DNA of 64,000 nucleotides from Granulosicoccus sp. (GCA_023300375.1 JALZWO010000020.1:1-64000); one strand, 5' to 3'. Counted from the first letter of the stretch, positions 27,441 through 37,290 are shown. The notes: a model not told the origin generated them from the sequence alone. Numbers and translations are program-made.

Positions 27441-28753
27441 GAGGCGCACTACGTAACCTGACATACTTCCTGATCATGGCAGCATTGATTGTGCTGGTTG
27501 GTCAGATGCAAAGTTGGAATCTGGCACTGTCGATACTTAACCTGTGTATTATTTCGGCAATCATGGCGCTAGGCGTCAACATCCAATGGGGCTATGCAGG
27601 TTTGTTTAATGTAGGTGTCATGGGTTTCGCAGCCCTTGGCGGGGTTGCAGCCATGTTGATCTCGATGCCACCTGTCGTGGAAGCTTGGTCTGCTGGCGGC
27701 ACAGGTGTTGCCTTGGGTAGCCTAACCCTAATTGTGACTATCGCAGCAGCTGTGTTCACCTTCAGGTCGTTGGCACAAGGCAAGCTACGAATGCTTGCTC
27801 TCATCATCGTCATTGCTGTTGGCTACTCTGTAACGCGTAGTATTTTTGATCCAGCCACCGATGCAATAGAGCGCGTGAATCCTGCGGCTACCGGCTATCT
27901 CGGTGGATTGGGTTTGCCCGTCTTGCTGTCTTGGCCAATAGGCGGACTATTTGCCGGTGGTGCAGCCTGGATAGTTGGCAAAATTACATTAGGTTTGCGC
28001 ACAGATTACCTGGCAATTGCCACGCTGGGTATTTCAGAAATCATAGTAGCAGGACTCAAAAACGAAGACTGGCTGACGCGCGGAGTAAAAAACGTGGTTG
28101 CTATTCCTCGGCCTGTACCTTATGAAATCAACTTACAGCGCAGTGAATGGTTTATCAACTGGTGCGCCAAGCTGGGAGTTGAGCCCGTTACGTTCTCCAG
28201 CATTTTCGTCAAGCTGTGTTACGCAAGTCTTTTCACAGTGGTACTTCTTATTGTTTTATACCTCTCCGAAAAAGCGTTGCGCTCACCTTGGGGCCGTATG
28301 ATGCGCGCCATAAGAGACAACGAAGTCTCAGCCAGCGCGATGGGCAAAAACGTAAAAGCTCGGCACCTACAGGTATTTATTCTAGGTTCAATGGTTATTG
28401 GCGTTGCAGGAGCCATGCTAACGACACTCGATGGTCAGTTAACACCGGCCTCATACCAACCATTGCGCTTCACTTTTCTTATCTGGGTCATGGTTATCGT
28501 CGGAGGTTCAGGTAACAATTGGGGTGCAGTTCTTGGTGGTTTCGTCATTTGGTATTTCTGGATTCAAGCAGAACCCTTAGGCATCTGGTTAATGGAGCAG
28601 ATCACAACCAACATGGATGCCGGCAGTGCACTGCGTGCACACTTAATCGATTCAGCTCAACACATGCGTCTGATGACCATGGGGCTTATTTTGCTCCTGG
28701 CACTACGTTTCAGTCCACGAGGATTGATTCCAGAGCGCACAGGACACGGCTAG
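27437..28753 (+). CDS. livM: Branched-chain-type ABC transporter permease (LivM-like)
   Basis: A 438-residue permease. NIQWGYAGLFNVGVMGFAAL, RTDYLAIATLGISEI, WGRMMRAIRDNEVSASAMGK (the ATPase-coupling EAA-like loop) and FLIWVMVIVGGSGNNWGAVL are LivM hallmarks. Last gene of livGFHM, joined to livH by a 4-nt overlap. No clear terminator downstream. Confidence 0.92.
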   Translation: MRGALRNLTYFLIMAALIVLVGQMQSWNLALSILNLCIISAIMALGVNIQWGYAGLFNVGVMGFAALGGVAAMLISMPPVVEAWSAGGTGVALGSLTLIVTIAAAVFTFRSLAQGKLRMLALIIVIAVGYSVTRSIFDPATDAIERVNPAATGYLGGLGLPVLLSWPIGGLFAGGAAWIVGKITLGLRTDYLAIATLGISEIIVAGLKNEDWLTRGVKNVVAIPRPVPYEINLQRSEWFINWCAKLGVEPVTFSSIFVKLCYASLFTVVLLIVLYLSEKALRSPWGRMMRAIRDNEVSASAMGKNVKARHLQVFILGSMVIGVAGAMLTTLDGQLTPASYQPLRFTFLIWVMVIVGGSGNNWGAVLGGFVIWYFWIQAEPLGIWLMEQITTNMDAGSALRAHLIDSAQHMRLMTMGLILLLALRFSPRGLIPERTGHG

Positions 28754-28943
28754 TATTTTCAGTAAAAAACCAGTAGTTAAAGTCTAATACCACCAGTTCG
28801 GTCAAACCGCTCGTCTAACTAAGTACGGGCTCAGATTCCTATCCACGTTCGGTATCAACAGCAAAATGGCATCGTTTTTGCGTTGGTTACTCCACTACCT
28901 AGCAAACGGTCTGTTTAGCCGTTGGTGTTGCTGTAGAGAGAGA

Positions 28944-30011
28944 ATGGATATGGATCGACAAGACAAATATTGCTCTGGATTGCAAAGTAATACTGATTTC
29001 CGTGCAAAGGCCACACTGGGTGTCGCCAAAGCTGCGTTCTGCCTACTCTTACCTCTTACTGCTCTAAATTTTATTCAGGGCAATGTTCCTGTGGCTCTAG
29101 TATCTAGCTACATACTTGTATTATTAGCCTTGAATGTCTATCTCGTCGTGTATAACCAGCGCCATGAGAATTTCACTATTAGCGCTCTGGTTATTCCCGG
29201 CATGATACTCATGTCTATCGTGTTCCAGCACAACGCAATTGTAGCCAGCCTCTGGTGCTTCCCATCGATAATTGCTTGCTATTGCATGCTGTCGAGACGT
29301 CGGGCGGTTTATGTCAATTTTTTCATTCTCTTTATGGCGATACCGCAAGCTGCAAGCTATCTGAGCCCTGATTATTCAACACGAATAGCAGCCACTCTCA
29401 TAGCGGTAAGTCTGTTTTCATTTATTTTGGTGAGAACTATTGATCAACTGAACACGCGCCTCCAGCAACGCCTGCTACACGACCCTTTGACAGGCCTGTT
29501 GAACAGGCTAAGCATGAAAAATAGCCTGCAGGGGGCAATAACGATTTATGAGACTCATGCGCAAACAGCAACTCTGCTAGCAATCGATATTGATTATTTC
29601 AAATCTATTAATGATAGGTTCGGCCACGAAGCCGGCGATCAGGCTCTTATCCAATTAGCACTTATTTTTGAATACAATCTGCGTGGGACTGATAAATCGT
29701 TCCGAACCGGCGGCGAAGAATTTCTAATTCTTATGCCTGCAACACGCGAAAAAGAAGCGTACAAAATTGCCGAGCGTCTGCGCCGTGAAATTGAGCTTGC
29801 CGAGATCATCCCTGGCGAATCAATGACCATCAGTGTGGGTGTCGCGCAATTGTCCCAAGGCGAAGACTGGCAGCAATGGACCAGACGAGCAGACCAACAT
29901 CTGTATGAAGCAAAGCGACTGGGCAGAAATCGCGTGACATTAAGTGATAAAAAACACTCGAACGTGGTGGATATTCGCAAAAATGCTGAGCGTTCTGGGC
30001 TCGACTTTTAG
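28944..30011 (+). CDS. Membrane diguanylate cyclase (GGDEF)
   Basis: A 355-residue enzyme making cyclic di-GMP. The N-terminal half has about five or six hydrophobic segments (residues 20-165). The GGDEF domain begins at HDPLTGLLNRLSMK, includes the metal/substrate helix AIDIDYFKSINDRFGHEAGD and the active-site GGEEF, and has an intact inhibitory I-site RGTD exactly five residues before GGEEF. Product inhibition is therefore expected. Start taken at ATG 28944, preceded by a purine run AGAGAGAGA; the frame opens at 28866. No EAL domain. Alone between the importer and the AruI-like gene; signal unknown. Confidence 0.9.
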   Translation: MDMDRQDKYCSGLQSNTDFRAKATLGVAKAAFCLLLPLTALNFIQGNVPVALVSSYILVLLALNVYLVVYNQRHENFTISALVIPGMILMSIVFQHNAIVASLWCFPSIIACYCMLSRRRAVYVNFFILFMAIPQAASYLSPDYSTRIAATLIAVSLFSFILVRTIDQLNTRLQQRLLHDPLTGLLNRLSMKNSLQGAITIYETHAQTATLLAIDIDYFKSINDRFGHEAGDQALIQLALIFEYNLRGTDKSFRTGGEEFLILMPATREKEAYKIAERLRREIELAEIIPGESMTISVGVAQLSQGEDWQQWTRRADQHLYEAKRLGRNRVTLSDKKHSNVVDIRKNAERSGLDF

Positions 30012-30149
30012 CACTGTAGTCAGTTCGCTACACTGACGCATTAGAATATTCTGTCGTTTAAATTTCCAGTATCGTCAAATTTGGATCCCACCATTGCATT
30101 GCTGCGATATGATGGCAGCTTACAATCAAACACCCCACTGGTTTCGCAA

Positions 30150-31796
30150 ATGACGCCCTCCACTGCTAGTGCATTGATTCAATGCTTAGAACACTACGAT
30201 GTGTCTTGCGTCTTTGGTATTCCAGGAGTACACACACTAGAACTGTATCGTCATTTGGCGGCCAGCAATATCAAGCACATCACGCCTCGCCATGAACAAG
30301 GCGCTGGATTTATGGCTGACGGCTATGCCCGCGTAAGCAACAAACCCGGTGTTTGTTTCATAATTAGCGGGCCTGGAATGACCAACATGATTACGGCCAT
30401 GGCACAGGCTTGGTCAGAGTCTATTCCCATGCTCGTTATATCGTCGGTCAATTCTCATGGAAACATGGGATCGGGAAACGGATGGTTGCACGAACTCAGT
30501 AACCAACAAGCTTTGATTGATGGTGTTTGTGCTTTTAGCCATACTCTACATAATCCTAGCGAGTTGAAGCAAGTGCTTGCTCGTGCATTTGCTGTATTCA
30601 ACAGTGAGCGTCCTCGCCCAGTACATATTGAAATCCCTATTAATGTACTCAGTGCTGCGTACGTTACTCAAAAAGCATCTAAGCCTATAAACAGTGCGCT
30701 AGAGCAGATAGCCTGTACATCGGTTGCATCGCCTGTTTTGATAGAACAGGCTGCACAGCAACTTATTGATGGTTCACGCGTTGTCATCCTAGCCGGTGGT
30801 GGCGCTAGACATTCAGCACAGGCACTGCAAAGACTGGCTGAACAACTTGATGCTCCAGTTGTTATGACGGTCAATGCTCGCGGCGTTTTACCTACCTCGC
30901 ACTTACTTGCAGTGTCGGCTTCAGCCAGTTTGCCAGCGGTACGTGCGCTAGTGGCGCAAGCCGATGTGGTACTGGGCGTAGGTACTGAGATGGGGCCCAC
31001 CGATTACGATTTTAATGAAGACGGACAATTCGATATACCCGGAATATTCATTCGTATTGACATTGATGCGCAACAGATGCATCGAAGTCATCAACCTCAG
31101 TTAGCCCTTGTTGGTGATGCGAATGCTACGTGTTGCGAAATACTTGATTCTGTAGTGATGCTTGGAAATCGCGCCGGGGTAGATAGTAAACTTGGTCATC
31201 AACTAGCAGCAATAGCCAATGCTCAAACAATTGAATCACTCAGTTCTCGCGAAAAAAACTATATCCAAACTCTAGTTTGTATTCGCGAATCACTGAGTAA
31301 CGTAATTATAGTTGGAGATTCCACTCAGCTTATTTATGCAGGCAACAGCGCGTTCGGTATGAACACACCGGGTTCATGGTTTAACTCTGCCATGGGTTTT
31401 GGTACTTTAGGCTATGCCCTGCCCGCCGCTTTAGGTGCTGCACAAGCTGCGCACGGCAACCGACCGGTTGTTGCTATTTGCGGTGATGGTGGTTTGCAAT
31501 TTAGCTTGGCGGAACTAGCCAGTGCTATTGATGCAAAGCTAAATCTTATACTTATCGTTCATGAGAATGGTGGCTATCAAGAGATCAAAAATTTCATGGA
31601 AACAAAATCAATAGAACCTGTAGGTGTTGAACTTATGACACCTGATTTTTCAGCTATCGCTACTGCGTTCCAATGGGAGGTGCTGAGATTAAAATCTATG
31701 AAATCTTTTTCCAACACACTCCAAGAAGCGGCTAATAACAACACGCCCACAATGATACTTATTGAAGATGCACTCTTCGATGAAAAATCTAATTAA
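30150..31796 (+). CDS. ThDP-dependent decarboxylase, AruI-like
   Basis: A 548-residue acetolactate-synthase-superfamily enzyme. It resembles Pseudomonas AruI (5-guanidino-2-oxopentanoate decarboxylase of the arginine transaminase pathway) in FGIPGVHTLELYRHL, TPRHEQGAGFMADGYARVS (catalytic Glu), GPGMTNMITAMAQAWSESIP and RPRPVHIEIPINVL. The ThDP/Mg motif starts GDGGLQFSLAELASA and ends HENGGY. The C-terminus lacks any regulatory partner gene, arguing against acetolactate synthase. The arginine:pyruvate transaminase that should precede it is not in the window, so the substrate remains inferred. ATG 30150 chosen over TTG 30081 because the family starts there. Confidence 0.78.
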   Translation: MTPSTASALIQCLEHYDVSCVFGIPGVHTLELYRHLAASNIKHITPRHEQGAGFMADGYARVSNKPGVCFIISGPGMTNMITAMAQAWSESIPMLVISSVNSHGNMGSGNGWLHELSNQQALIDGVCAFSHTLHNPSELKQVLARAFAVFNSERPRPVHIEIPINVLSAAYVTQKASKPINSALEQIACTSVASPVLIEQAAQQLIDGSRVVILAGGGARHSAQALQRLAEQLDAPVVMTVNARGVLPTSHLLAVSASASLPAVRALVAQADVVLGVGTEMGPTDYDFNEDGQFDIPGIFIRIDIDAQQMHRSHQPQLALVGDANATCCEILDSVVMLGNRAGVDSKLGHQLAAIANAQTIESLSSREKNYIQTLVCIRESLSNVIIVGDSTQLIYAGNSAFGMNTPGSWFNSAMGFGTLGYALPAALGAAQAAHGNRPVVAICGDGGLQFSLAELASAIDAKLNLILIVHENGGYQEIKNFMETKSIEPVGVELMTPDFSAIATAFQWEVLRLKSMKSFSNTLQEAANNNTPTMILIEDALFDEKSN

Positions 31797-31798
31797 TA

Positions 31799-32641
31799 CT
31801 AGTACGTTGCATGATAGTGAGGTCCGAGCTGACACTTGCATGGTAGGTTGGGCTTCACCGCTAATTGACAGTAATCGCACAAGCCAGAACCTGTAGGTTG
31901 CAAGTCTTTGTCAAGCTCAACGCGGTTGTCAAAAACAAAACAATCGCCCTGCCAATGCGACTCATTTGTTTGCTGTAAATAGTTAACTACACCCCCTTCC
32001 AACTGATACACCTCTCGAAAACCTTCAGCCAGTAACCACGGCGCTGCTTTCTCACAGCGTATGCCGCCTGTACAGAATGTCACTACAGCGTCAGACTTAT
32101 CAAGCTCACCATTAGCGAGCGCTTTTTGAACAGCCTCCTTAAAATGTCGGAAGTGCTTGATATTGAGTTGTGTTGCAGTAGCAAAGGTACCAGACACAAT
32201 TTCATAGTCGTTACGTGTGTCGAGCAACACCACAGACTTGTCACTAGCGAGCCAGCTATCAAGCTCGTTTGGCGTTAGCGCTGGGGCCGATGGGCGTGCG
32301 CTTTGCAATCGATCTGATTCCTCCCCATCAAATGCAATGATCTCTGCCCGAACACGCACACGTAGGCGCTTATGCGGTATAGATGGCGATAGACTCTTTT
32401 TGAGCCAAAGGCCTTTAAATGGTTCATGCTGATCTAGACAACGTACAGCAGCAGCTGTTTGCGTACCGGTGCCAGCAATACTGACATTGATACCTTCCTC
32501 TGCCAGTATTACGGCCCCTTTAATACCTGTTGGCATAAGGGCATCACGCAGCGTAGATTGCAGCTGCTCAGGCTCGTTGAGCAACACAAATTTATAACCG
32601 GACAGATTTACGATGGGCTCTTTATCGTGACTATCTTTCAT
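31799..32641 (-). CDS. trhO: tRNA uridine(34) hydroxylase (rhodanese family)
   Basis: A 280-residue protein of the YceA/UPF0176 family, which makes the 5-hydroxyuridine at tRNA wobble position 34. An N-terminal acylphosphatase-like domain (ILAEEGINVSIAG) precedes a rhodanese domain (about 120-225) with active-site FCTGGIRCEKA, and a cysteine-rich C-terminal tail (CDYCQ...CKCQ). Length and motif order match the family. Convergent with the AruI-like gene, with 2 nt between the stops. Confidence 0.92.
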   Translation of the reverse strand: MKDSHDKEPIVNLSGYKFVLLNEPEQLQSTLRDALMPTGIKGAVILAEEGINVSIAGTGTQTAAAVRCLDQHEPFKGLWLKKSLSPSIPHKRLRVRVRAEIIAFDGEESDRLQSARPSAPALTPNELDSWLASDKSVVLLDTRNDYEIVSGTFATATQLNIKHFRHFKEAVQKALANGELDKSDAVVTFCTGGIRCEKAAPWLLAEGFREVYQLEGGVVNYLQQTNESHWQGDCFVFDNRVELDKDLQPTGSGLCDYCQLAVKPNLPCKCQLGPHYHATY

Positions 32642-32788
32642 TAGCAGTTATCAGAGTAAGCATCAGGATGAAATTGACCAATCTAAACAGTGGAATTTTA
32701 CTGTGAAACATTCTCGATGACGATACCACACGATTAAGAACTGCTAAAGTCGGGGTATCGACAAACCTCCCAAAACAAGGAATCTAGT

Positions 32789-33781
32789 ATGAACTTTCAG
32801 GCACTTCTAGTAGAGAAAAATGATGATGGAAAAACATCGGCCAGCATTCAACAGCTTGACGATTCTCGCTTACCTGAAGGCGATGTCACCATCAATGTAG
32901 AATACTCCACGTTAAATTACAAAGATGGATTGTGTGTTGGTCCGGGCGGCGGACTAGTCAGAAATTATCCACATATCCCAGGAATTGATCTTGCCGGCAC
33001 TGTCGCTGACTCTTCTAGCAAGGACTATAAGCCGGGTGATAAGGTCGTGCTCACGGGTTGGCGTGTTGGTGAAGCTTGGTGGGGTGGCTACTCGCAAAAG
33101 GCCCGAGTTAAAAGCGAATGGCTAGTGCCGCTGCCAGAAGGCATTACTACGCGACAAGCCATGGCTGTGGGCACAGCAGGCTTTACAGCTATGTTGGCTG
33201 TTATGGCGTTGCAAGATCATGGCTTGAAGCCTGACCAAGGGCCTGTACTCGTTACAGGCGGAGCCGGCGGTGTGGGTTCAGTTGCTATAGCCATCTTAAG
33301 CAATCTGGGCTTTGAAGTAGCCGCTGTAACCGGTCGTCCCGAAGCGGCCGATTACCTGCGTTCTCTGGGTGCCACTACCATCGTAGATCGCAGTGAGATC
33401 AACGAAACTGTTAAGCGCCCGTTGGAGGCTGAAAGCTGGTCTGGCTGCGTAGATGCTGTTGGTGGCGACATGCTAGCAAGGGTACTAGGACAAATGAAAT
33501 ACGGCGCCTCAGTGGCCGCTGTAGGGCTCGCTGGAGGCGCTCAACTACCAGCCACCGTTATCCCTTTCTTGCTAAGAGGCGTAAACCTTCTGGGTATCGA
33601 CTCAGTCATGCAACCCTTTGACAATCGCTTACGCGCTTGGCAAAAACTGACCCAAGCACTGCCGATGGAAAAACTGGAAGCCATGGTTACACCTGCCACC
33701 CTGAGTGATCTGCCAGAACTTGGCAAGCAGATCTTAAAGGGGCAAATTCGCGGACGTGTTGTGGTTGATGTTAACGCGTAG
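32789..33781 (+). CDS. acuI: Acrylyl-CoA reductase-type MDR oxidoreductase (YhdH/AcuI)
   Basis: A 330-residue zinc-free medium-chain dehydrogenase/reductase. Family marks: STLNYKDGLCV, PHIPGIDLAGTV, GWRVGEAWWGGYSQKARVK, the NADPH-binding VTGGAGGVGSVAIAIL and GSVAAVGLAGG. AcuI/YhdH reduces acryloyl-CoA to propionyl-CoA with NADPH, detoxifying acryloyl-CoA formed from DMSP or 3-hydroxypropionate. No DMSP lyase is visible here. AAACAAGGAA precedes the ATG. Monocistronic. Confidence 0.9.
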   Translation: MNFQALLVEKNDDGKTSASIQQLDDSRLPEGDVTINVEYSTLNYKDGLCVGPGGGLVRNYPHIPGIDLAGTVADSSSKDYKPGDKVVLTGWRVGEAWWGGYSQKARVKSEWLVPLPEGITTRQAMAVGTAGFTAMLAVMALQDHGLKPDQGPVLVTGGAGGVGSVAIAILSNLGFEVAAVTGRPEAADYLRSLGATTIVDRSEINETVKRPLEAESWSGCVDAVGGDMLARVLGQMKYGASVAAVGLAGGAQLPATVIPFLLRGVNLLGIDSVMQPFDNRLRAWQKLTQALPMEKLEAMVTPATLSDLPELGKQILKGQIRGRVVVDVNA

Positions 33782-33812
33782 TATCTTGAAAATGATTAGC
33801 GCTCTAACATTT

Positions 33813-35231
33813 TTATCCACGATAGCCAAATAGTCTGTCTTTGATAATATGTTGCGCTGTAGTGTCAGCCAACTGCGATTCCCAGCTGCCTCGACCATTA
33901 GGCAGTTGGGATAATATCTCTCGAGAGTAAATTTCTAGAAGCGATGTATCACTGCACTCGATACCCTGAATAAATTGATTCTCCAATAAATGCTGATACA
34001 GAAAACGCATATTCTCCTGCACTTTGATGTCTGTAAAATCGTGCAGGGCATTACTGCTACTGTTATCAAGTTCCGGATAAACAAACAGACGAGTGTTGTC
34101 GGGAAATAATTTACCAAAACCTTCCAGAATACCGCCCTCAACTCCTACGTACTTCTTTTCGTCAAAAATCTCTTTAATATTAACCATTCCCAGCACGATT
34201 CCAATCTGTCGTGCTGTGTACTGACGAAAATACGCCCTTAAGGAAAAGTAGCGAGTGTAGTCAGACACCATCACACTGTAGCCAAGTTCATTAAGCAACT
34301 CTACGCGGGTTACCAGATCCGCCTCTGGCACGAGTAGATCTTTACCATAGCTATCGTTCAGCGAGATCTCGGCAAGCACAATCGTATTGCTATCATCAAC
34401 ATTGTCTAATTGCTTGAACGCCTCAAAACCTTGCTGAATCATATCGCTATTCAGCTTCGTTACCGGTTTGAATGAGCCGCGTGTGGTCAGCACGTTTTTC
34501 TTGTAAAGCATCTCGGCAGGCACCGCTACCTGGCCGTCCGGAGTAAACATGATGGCGCGTGTTTTCCAGCTTCTGATCAAATACAGGTTTGTGGCACGAT
34601 TACCGATATCCTCAAAGTAAGGCCCTTTGAATTCTATGGAATCAATCTCGATGACACCACTCGACAGGCTGTCAGTTAGCGAATCGATTAACATGCGAGG
34701 ATTTTCATAGTAGTAATAAGCCCCATAAATGAGGTTTATTCCCAGAACACCTAAGGTGTCTTGCTGCTTTTCAGCGGTATCTTCAAGCATACGCACGTGC
34801 ACGATGATGTCTGACGGTTCAGCTTGCGGATACATCTGCACACGAATACCACACCACGCATGACACTCATTGGAGCGATTGAAACTCTTCGCAGAAACGG
34901 TTGCAGCATAAGAAAAATACCTTGAAGATCGTGGCCGTGTTGTACTCAGGCGCGACACCACTAACTCGAATTCTTTATCTAGCATGGCCTTGACTCGTGC
35001 CTTGCTGACGTACCTACCACCTTCTTGTGTGCCATAGATGGCATCAGAAAATTGCATATCGTAGGCGGAAATGGATTTAGCCACTGTGCCCGCCGCCGCA
35101 CCTGCCAAAAAGAACTGGCGCGCAACTTCCTGCCCTGCTCCAATTTCAGCAATGGTGCCGTACTTTTTTTCGTCCAAGTTCAGCCTCAACGCTTTAGTAA
35201 GAGTTGAACGACTACTGACGTTATTTTCCAT
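33813..35231 (-). CDS. Conserved protein of unknown function (about 470 residues)
   Basis: A 472-residue soluble protein of a widespread but uncharacterised family; I recall homologues annotated inconsistently (for example as TonB-dependent receptor, which its lack of signal peptide and barrel strands contradicts). Conserved blocks: LRLNLDEKKYGTIAEIGAGQ near the start, QFFLAGAAAGTVAKSISAYD, SDAIYG, GINLIYGAYYY, AMFTPDG-like IMFTPDGQV, GSFKPVT and KERLFGY-like KDRLFGYRG at the end. I use ATG 35231 (MENNVSS); the frame extends to 35336 but would overlap the caiD-like gene. It lies 67 bp downstream of that gene and may be the last gene of the carnitine operon. Confidence 0.8.
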   Translation of the reverse strand: MENNVSSRSTLTKALRLNLDEKKYGTIAEIGAGQEVARQFFLAGAAAGTVAKSISAYDMQFSDAIYGTQEGGRYVSKARVKAMLDKEFELVVSRLSTTRPRSSRYFSYAATVSAKSFNRSNECHAWCGIRVQMYPQAEPSDIIVHVRMLEDTAEKQQDTLGVLGINLIYGAYYYYENPRMLIDSLTDSLSSGVIEIDSIEFKGPYFEDIGNRATNLYLIRSWKTRAIMFTPDGQVAVPAEMLYKKNVLTTRGSFKPVTKLNSDMIQQGFEAFKQLDNVDDSNTIVLAEISLNDSYGKDLLVPEADLVTRVELLNELGYSVMVSDYTRYFSLRAYFRQYTARQIGIVLGMVNIKEIFDEKKYVGVEGGILEGFGKLFPDNTRLFVYPELDNSSSNALHDFTDIKVQENMRFLYQHLLENQFIQGIECSDTSLLEIYSREILSQLPNGRGSWESQLADTTAQHIIKDRLFGYRG

Positions 35232-35298
35232 GGGAGGACAATGTGTTTGAAAGTCGGAACAATAATAGCAGGCAATTAGAACGCCATTTGTGCCAAAA

Positions 35299-36096
35299 CT
35301 AACGCCCCTTCCACACAGGCTCGCGCTTTTCAGCAAACGCTTTAAAGCCTTCCAGGTTATCTTCTGATCCGTACAGTTTGTCGACGGTGGGCAGCTGGCG
35401 TTTGGTCACTCTGTTCAGTGCATCTGCAAACTTCGAATCTTCCGCATCGCGCACTATCTCTTTAATGGCGGCAAAGACCAACGGTGGACCATCCGTTAGG
35501 CGCTGGGCTAACTTACGCGCCTCGTTCATCAGCTCATCAGCGGCGTACACATGGTTAACGAAACCCCAGCGTGCTGCCTCCGCAGAATCAAGCCAACGCC
35601 CGGTAAGCAACATTTCCATGGCCACATGATAGGGAATTCGTTTGGGAAGCTTGATACTCGCAGCATCAGCCACGGTGCCAGAGTTGATTTCTGGCAATGC
35701 AAAGCTTGCATGCTCTGCTGCCAGAATAAGATCGCACGATAGCGCAATCTCTAACCCTCCACCACAACAAATGCCATTGATAGCAGCGATGACAGGTTTG
35801 TTGAGCCCCGGTAATTCTTGAAGGCCACCAAAGCCTCCGACGCCGTAGTCACCATCGACGGCATCACCATCGTTTGCAGATTTCAGATCCCATCCGGGGC
35901 AGAAAAATTTTGCTCCAGCCCCTGTAACAATCGCAACGCGTAATTCAGGGTCATCGCGAAAATCCTGAAACACCTCACCCATGATTCGGCTGGTAGCAAG
36001 ATCCACAGCATTGGCTTTTGGTCGGTCTAGTGTGACTTCTAAAACAGCGCCGTTAACGGTTGTTTTTATCGGGCTTGTTGCGTCTAGCTTAATCAT
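35299..36096 (-). CDS. Crotonobetainyl-CoA hydratase (CaiD-like, crotonase family)
   Basis: A 265-residue enoyl-CoA hydratase/isomerase. It follows E. coli CaiD unusually closely: LEVTLDRPKANAVDLATSR, RVAIVTGAGAKFFCPGWDLK, LNKPVIAAINGICCGGGLE (oxyanion hole), SFALPEI (catalytic-loop Glu) and the exact-type ending FAEKREPVWKGR. CaiD interconverts crotonobetainyl-CoA and carnitinyl-CoA. Here it lies 30 nt after the acyl-CoA dehydrogenase and downstream of carnitine dehydrogenase, so it probably hydrates crotonobetainyl-CoA in an oxidative gamma-butyrobetaine or carnitine route rather than anaerobic carnitine respiration. Confidence 0.82.
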   Translation of the reverse strand: MIKLDATSPIKTTVNGAVLEVTLDRPKANAVDLATSRIMGEVFQDFRDDPELRVAIVTGAGAKFFCPGWDLKSANDGDAVDGDYGVGGFGGLQELPGLNKPVIAAINGICCGGGLEIALSCDLILAAEHASFALPEINSGTVADAASIKLPKRIPYHVAMEMLLTGRWLDSAEAARWGFVNHVYAADELMNEARKLAQRLTDGPPLVFAAIKEIVRDAEDSKFADALNRVTKRQLPTVDKLYGSEDNLEGFKAFAEKREPVWKGR

Positions 36097-36126
36097 AAGA
36101 TTTCTATCAGATTCGGTTTGTAGATG

Positions 36127-37290
36127 CTAAGCGCCTTTGGCTCGTAGCAATGAACGCGAGATAATATGGCGTTGAATTTCAGAGGTACCTTCCCAGATTC
36201 TCTCGATCCGCGCATCACGCCATATACGCTCCAACGGCAGATCCTCCATCAAACCCATACCGCCGTGAATCTGTATGGCTTCGTCAGCAACCATGGCAAG
36301 CATTTCAGTGGCTTTGAGTTTAGCCATTGCCATATCTGCATCTGTTGCAGCACCTTGCTCATACTTCCAGCCAGCCTCAAGAATCATCAGTTCGCTGGCT
36401 TTCATCTCCATAGCCATATCGGCCAACTTGAAAGACACCCCTTGAAATTTACCAATGGGTTGTCCGAACTGGTGTCTGTTGGCCGCGTAGTCAACAGCAT
36501 ACTCAAAAGCGCGTTCAGCTCTGCCTAAGCAACTGGCACCCACTTGCAAACGCGTAGCACCCAGCCAGTCATTGGCTACATCAAAGCCTTTATGCACTTC
36601 ACCCAAGACTTGCTCGTTGTGAATACGACAGTTATCGAACTGCAGTACAGAATTGGTATAACCGCGATGCGACACATTTTTGTACCCATCAAGCACGCTG
36701 AAACCCTTTGTGCCTTTATCGACGAAAAATGCAGTTATTAACTTCTTCTTACCTCTGGGGGTGTCCTCTTCACCAGTAGCCATAAAACAGATAGCGAAGT
36801 CGGCTATGTCAGCGTGTGAAATAAAGTGTTTACTGCCATTGAGTACCCAATCATCACCATCAGCTACCGCAGTTGCCTGCATACCTCGAAGATCAGATCC
36901 GGCGCCTGGTTCTGTCATCGCCAAACAATCCCACTTTTCGCCAGCCACACAAGGTGCGAGGTATCTGGCTCTCTGCTCAGGTGTGCCTGCGCACAGTATA
37001 TTTGACGGACGTGCAACTGCCGTCCAATGCAGAGCATAGTTGGCGCGCCCCAGCTCTTTTTCGTACAACAGCCAGCTAGGGGTATCTAACCCTGCACCGC
37101 CAAATTCCTCGGGGATGTTCGCAGCGTACAAACCGGCATCGATAGCTTTTTTCTGTATCTCTCGAACCAGATCCATATCAAGCACGCCCGTGGCTTCTAT
37201 GGCTTTTTCGTGCGGATAGAGCTCGGCTTCCACGAAAGCTTTCGTGGTTTTGATGATCATTTCCTGCTCTTCAGTGAACGCAAAATTCAT
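36127..37290 (-). CDS. Acyl-CoA dehydrogenase (probable gamma-butyrobetainyl-CoA dehydrogenase)
   Basis: A 387-residue flavoprotein with the full acyl-CoA dehydrogenase fold. Motifs: LAMTEPGAGSDLRGMQ (substrate/FAD loop), NGSKHFISHADIADF, NRHQFGQPIGKFQGVSFKLA, IHGGMGLMEDLP and the C-terminal IWEGTSEIQRHI with the general-base Glu region. Specificity cannot be read directly. Its place between the CaiD-like hydratase and carnitine dehydrogenase suggests it oxidises gamma-butyrobetainyl-CoA to crotonobetainyl-CoA; this is inference. Its start overlaps the carnitine dehydrogenase stop by 4 nt. Confidence 0.85.
   Translation of the reverse strand: MNFAFTEEQEMIIKTTKAFVEAELYPHEKAIEATGVLDMDLVREIQKKAIDAGLYAANIPEEFGGAGLDTPSWLLYEKELGRANYALHWTAVARPSNILCAGTPEQRARYLAPCVAGEKWDCLAMTEPGAGSDLRGMQATAVADGDDWVLNGSKHFISHADIADFAICFMATGEEDTPRGKKKLITAFFVDKGTKGFSVLDGYKNVSHRGYTNSVLQFDNCRIHNEQVLGEVHKGFDVANDWLGATRLQVGASCLGRAERAFEYAVDYAANRHQFGQPIGKFQGVSFKLADMAMEMKASELMILEAGWKYEQGAATDADMAMAKLKATEMLAMVADEAIQIHGGMGLMEDLPLERIWRDARIERIWEGTSEIQRHIISRSLLRAKGA

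Noticed and set aside
30081-30149. TTG start extending the AruI-like enzyme by 23 residues
   Set aside because: The extra residues do not match the family and TTG has no ribosome-binding site; ATG 30150 aligns with homologues.
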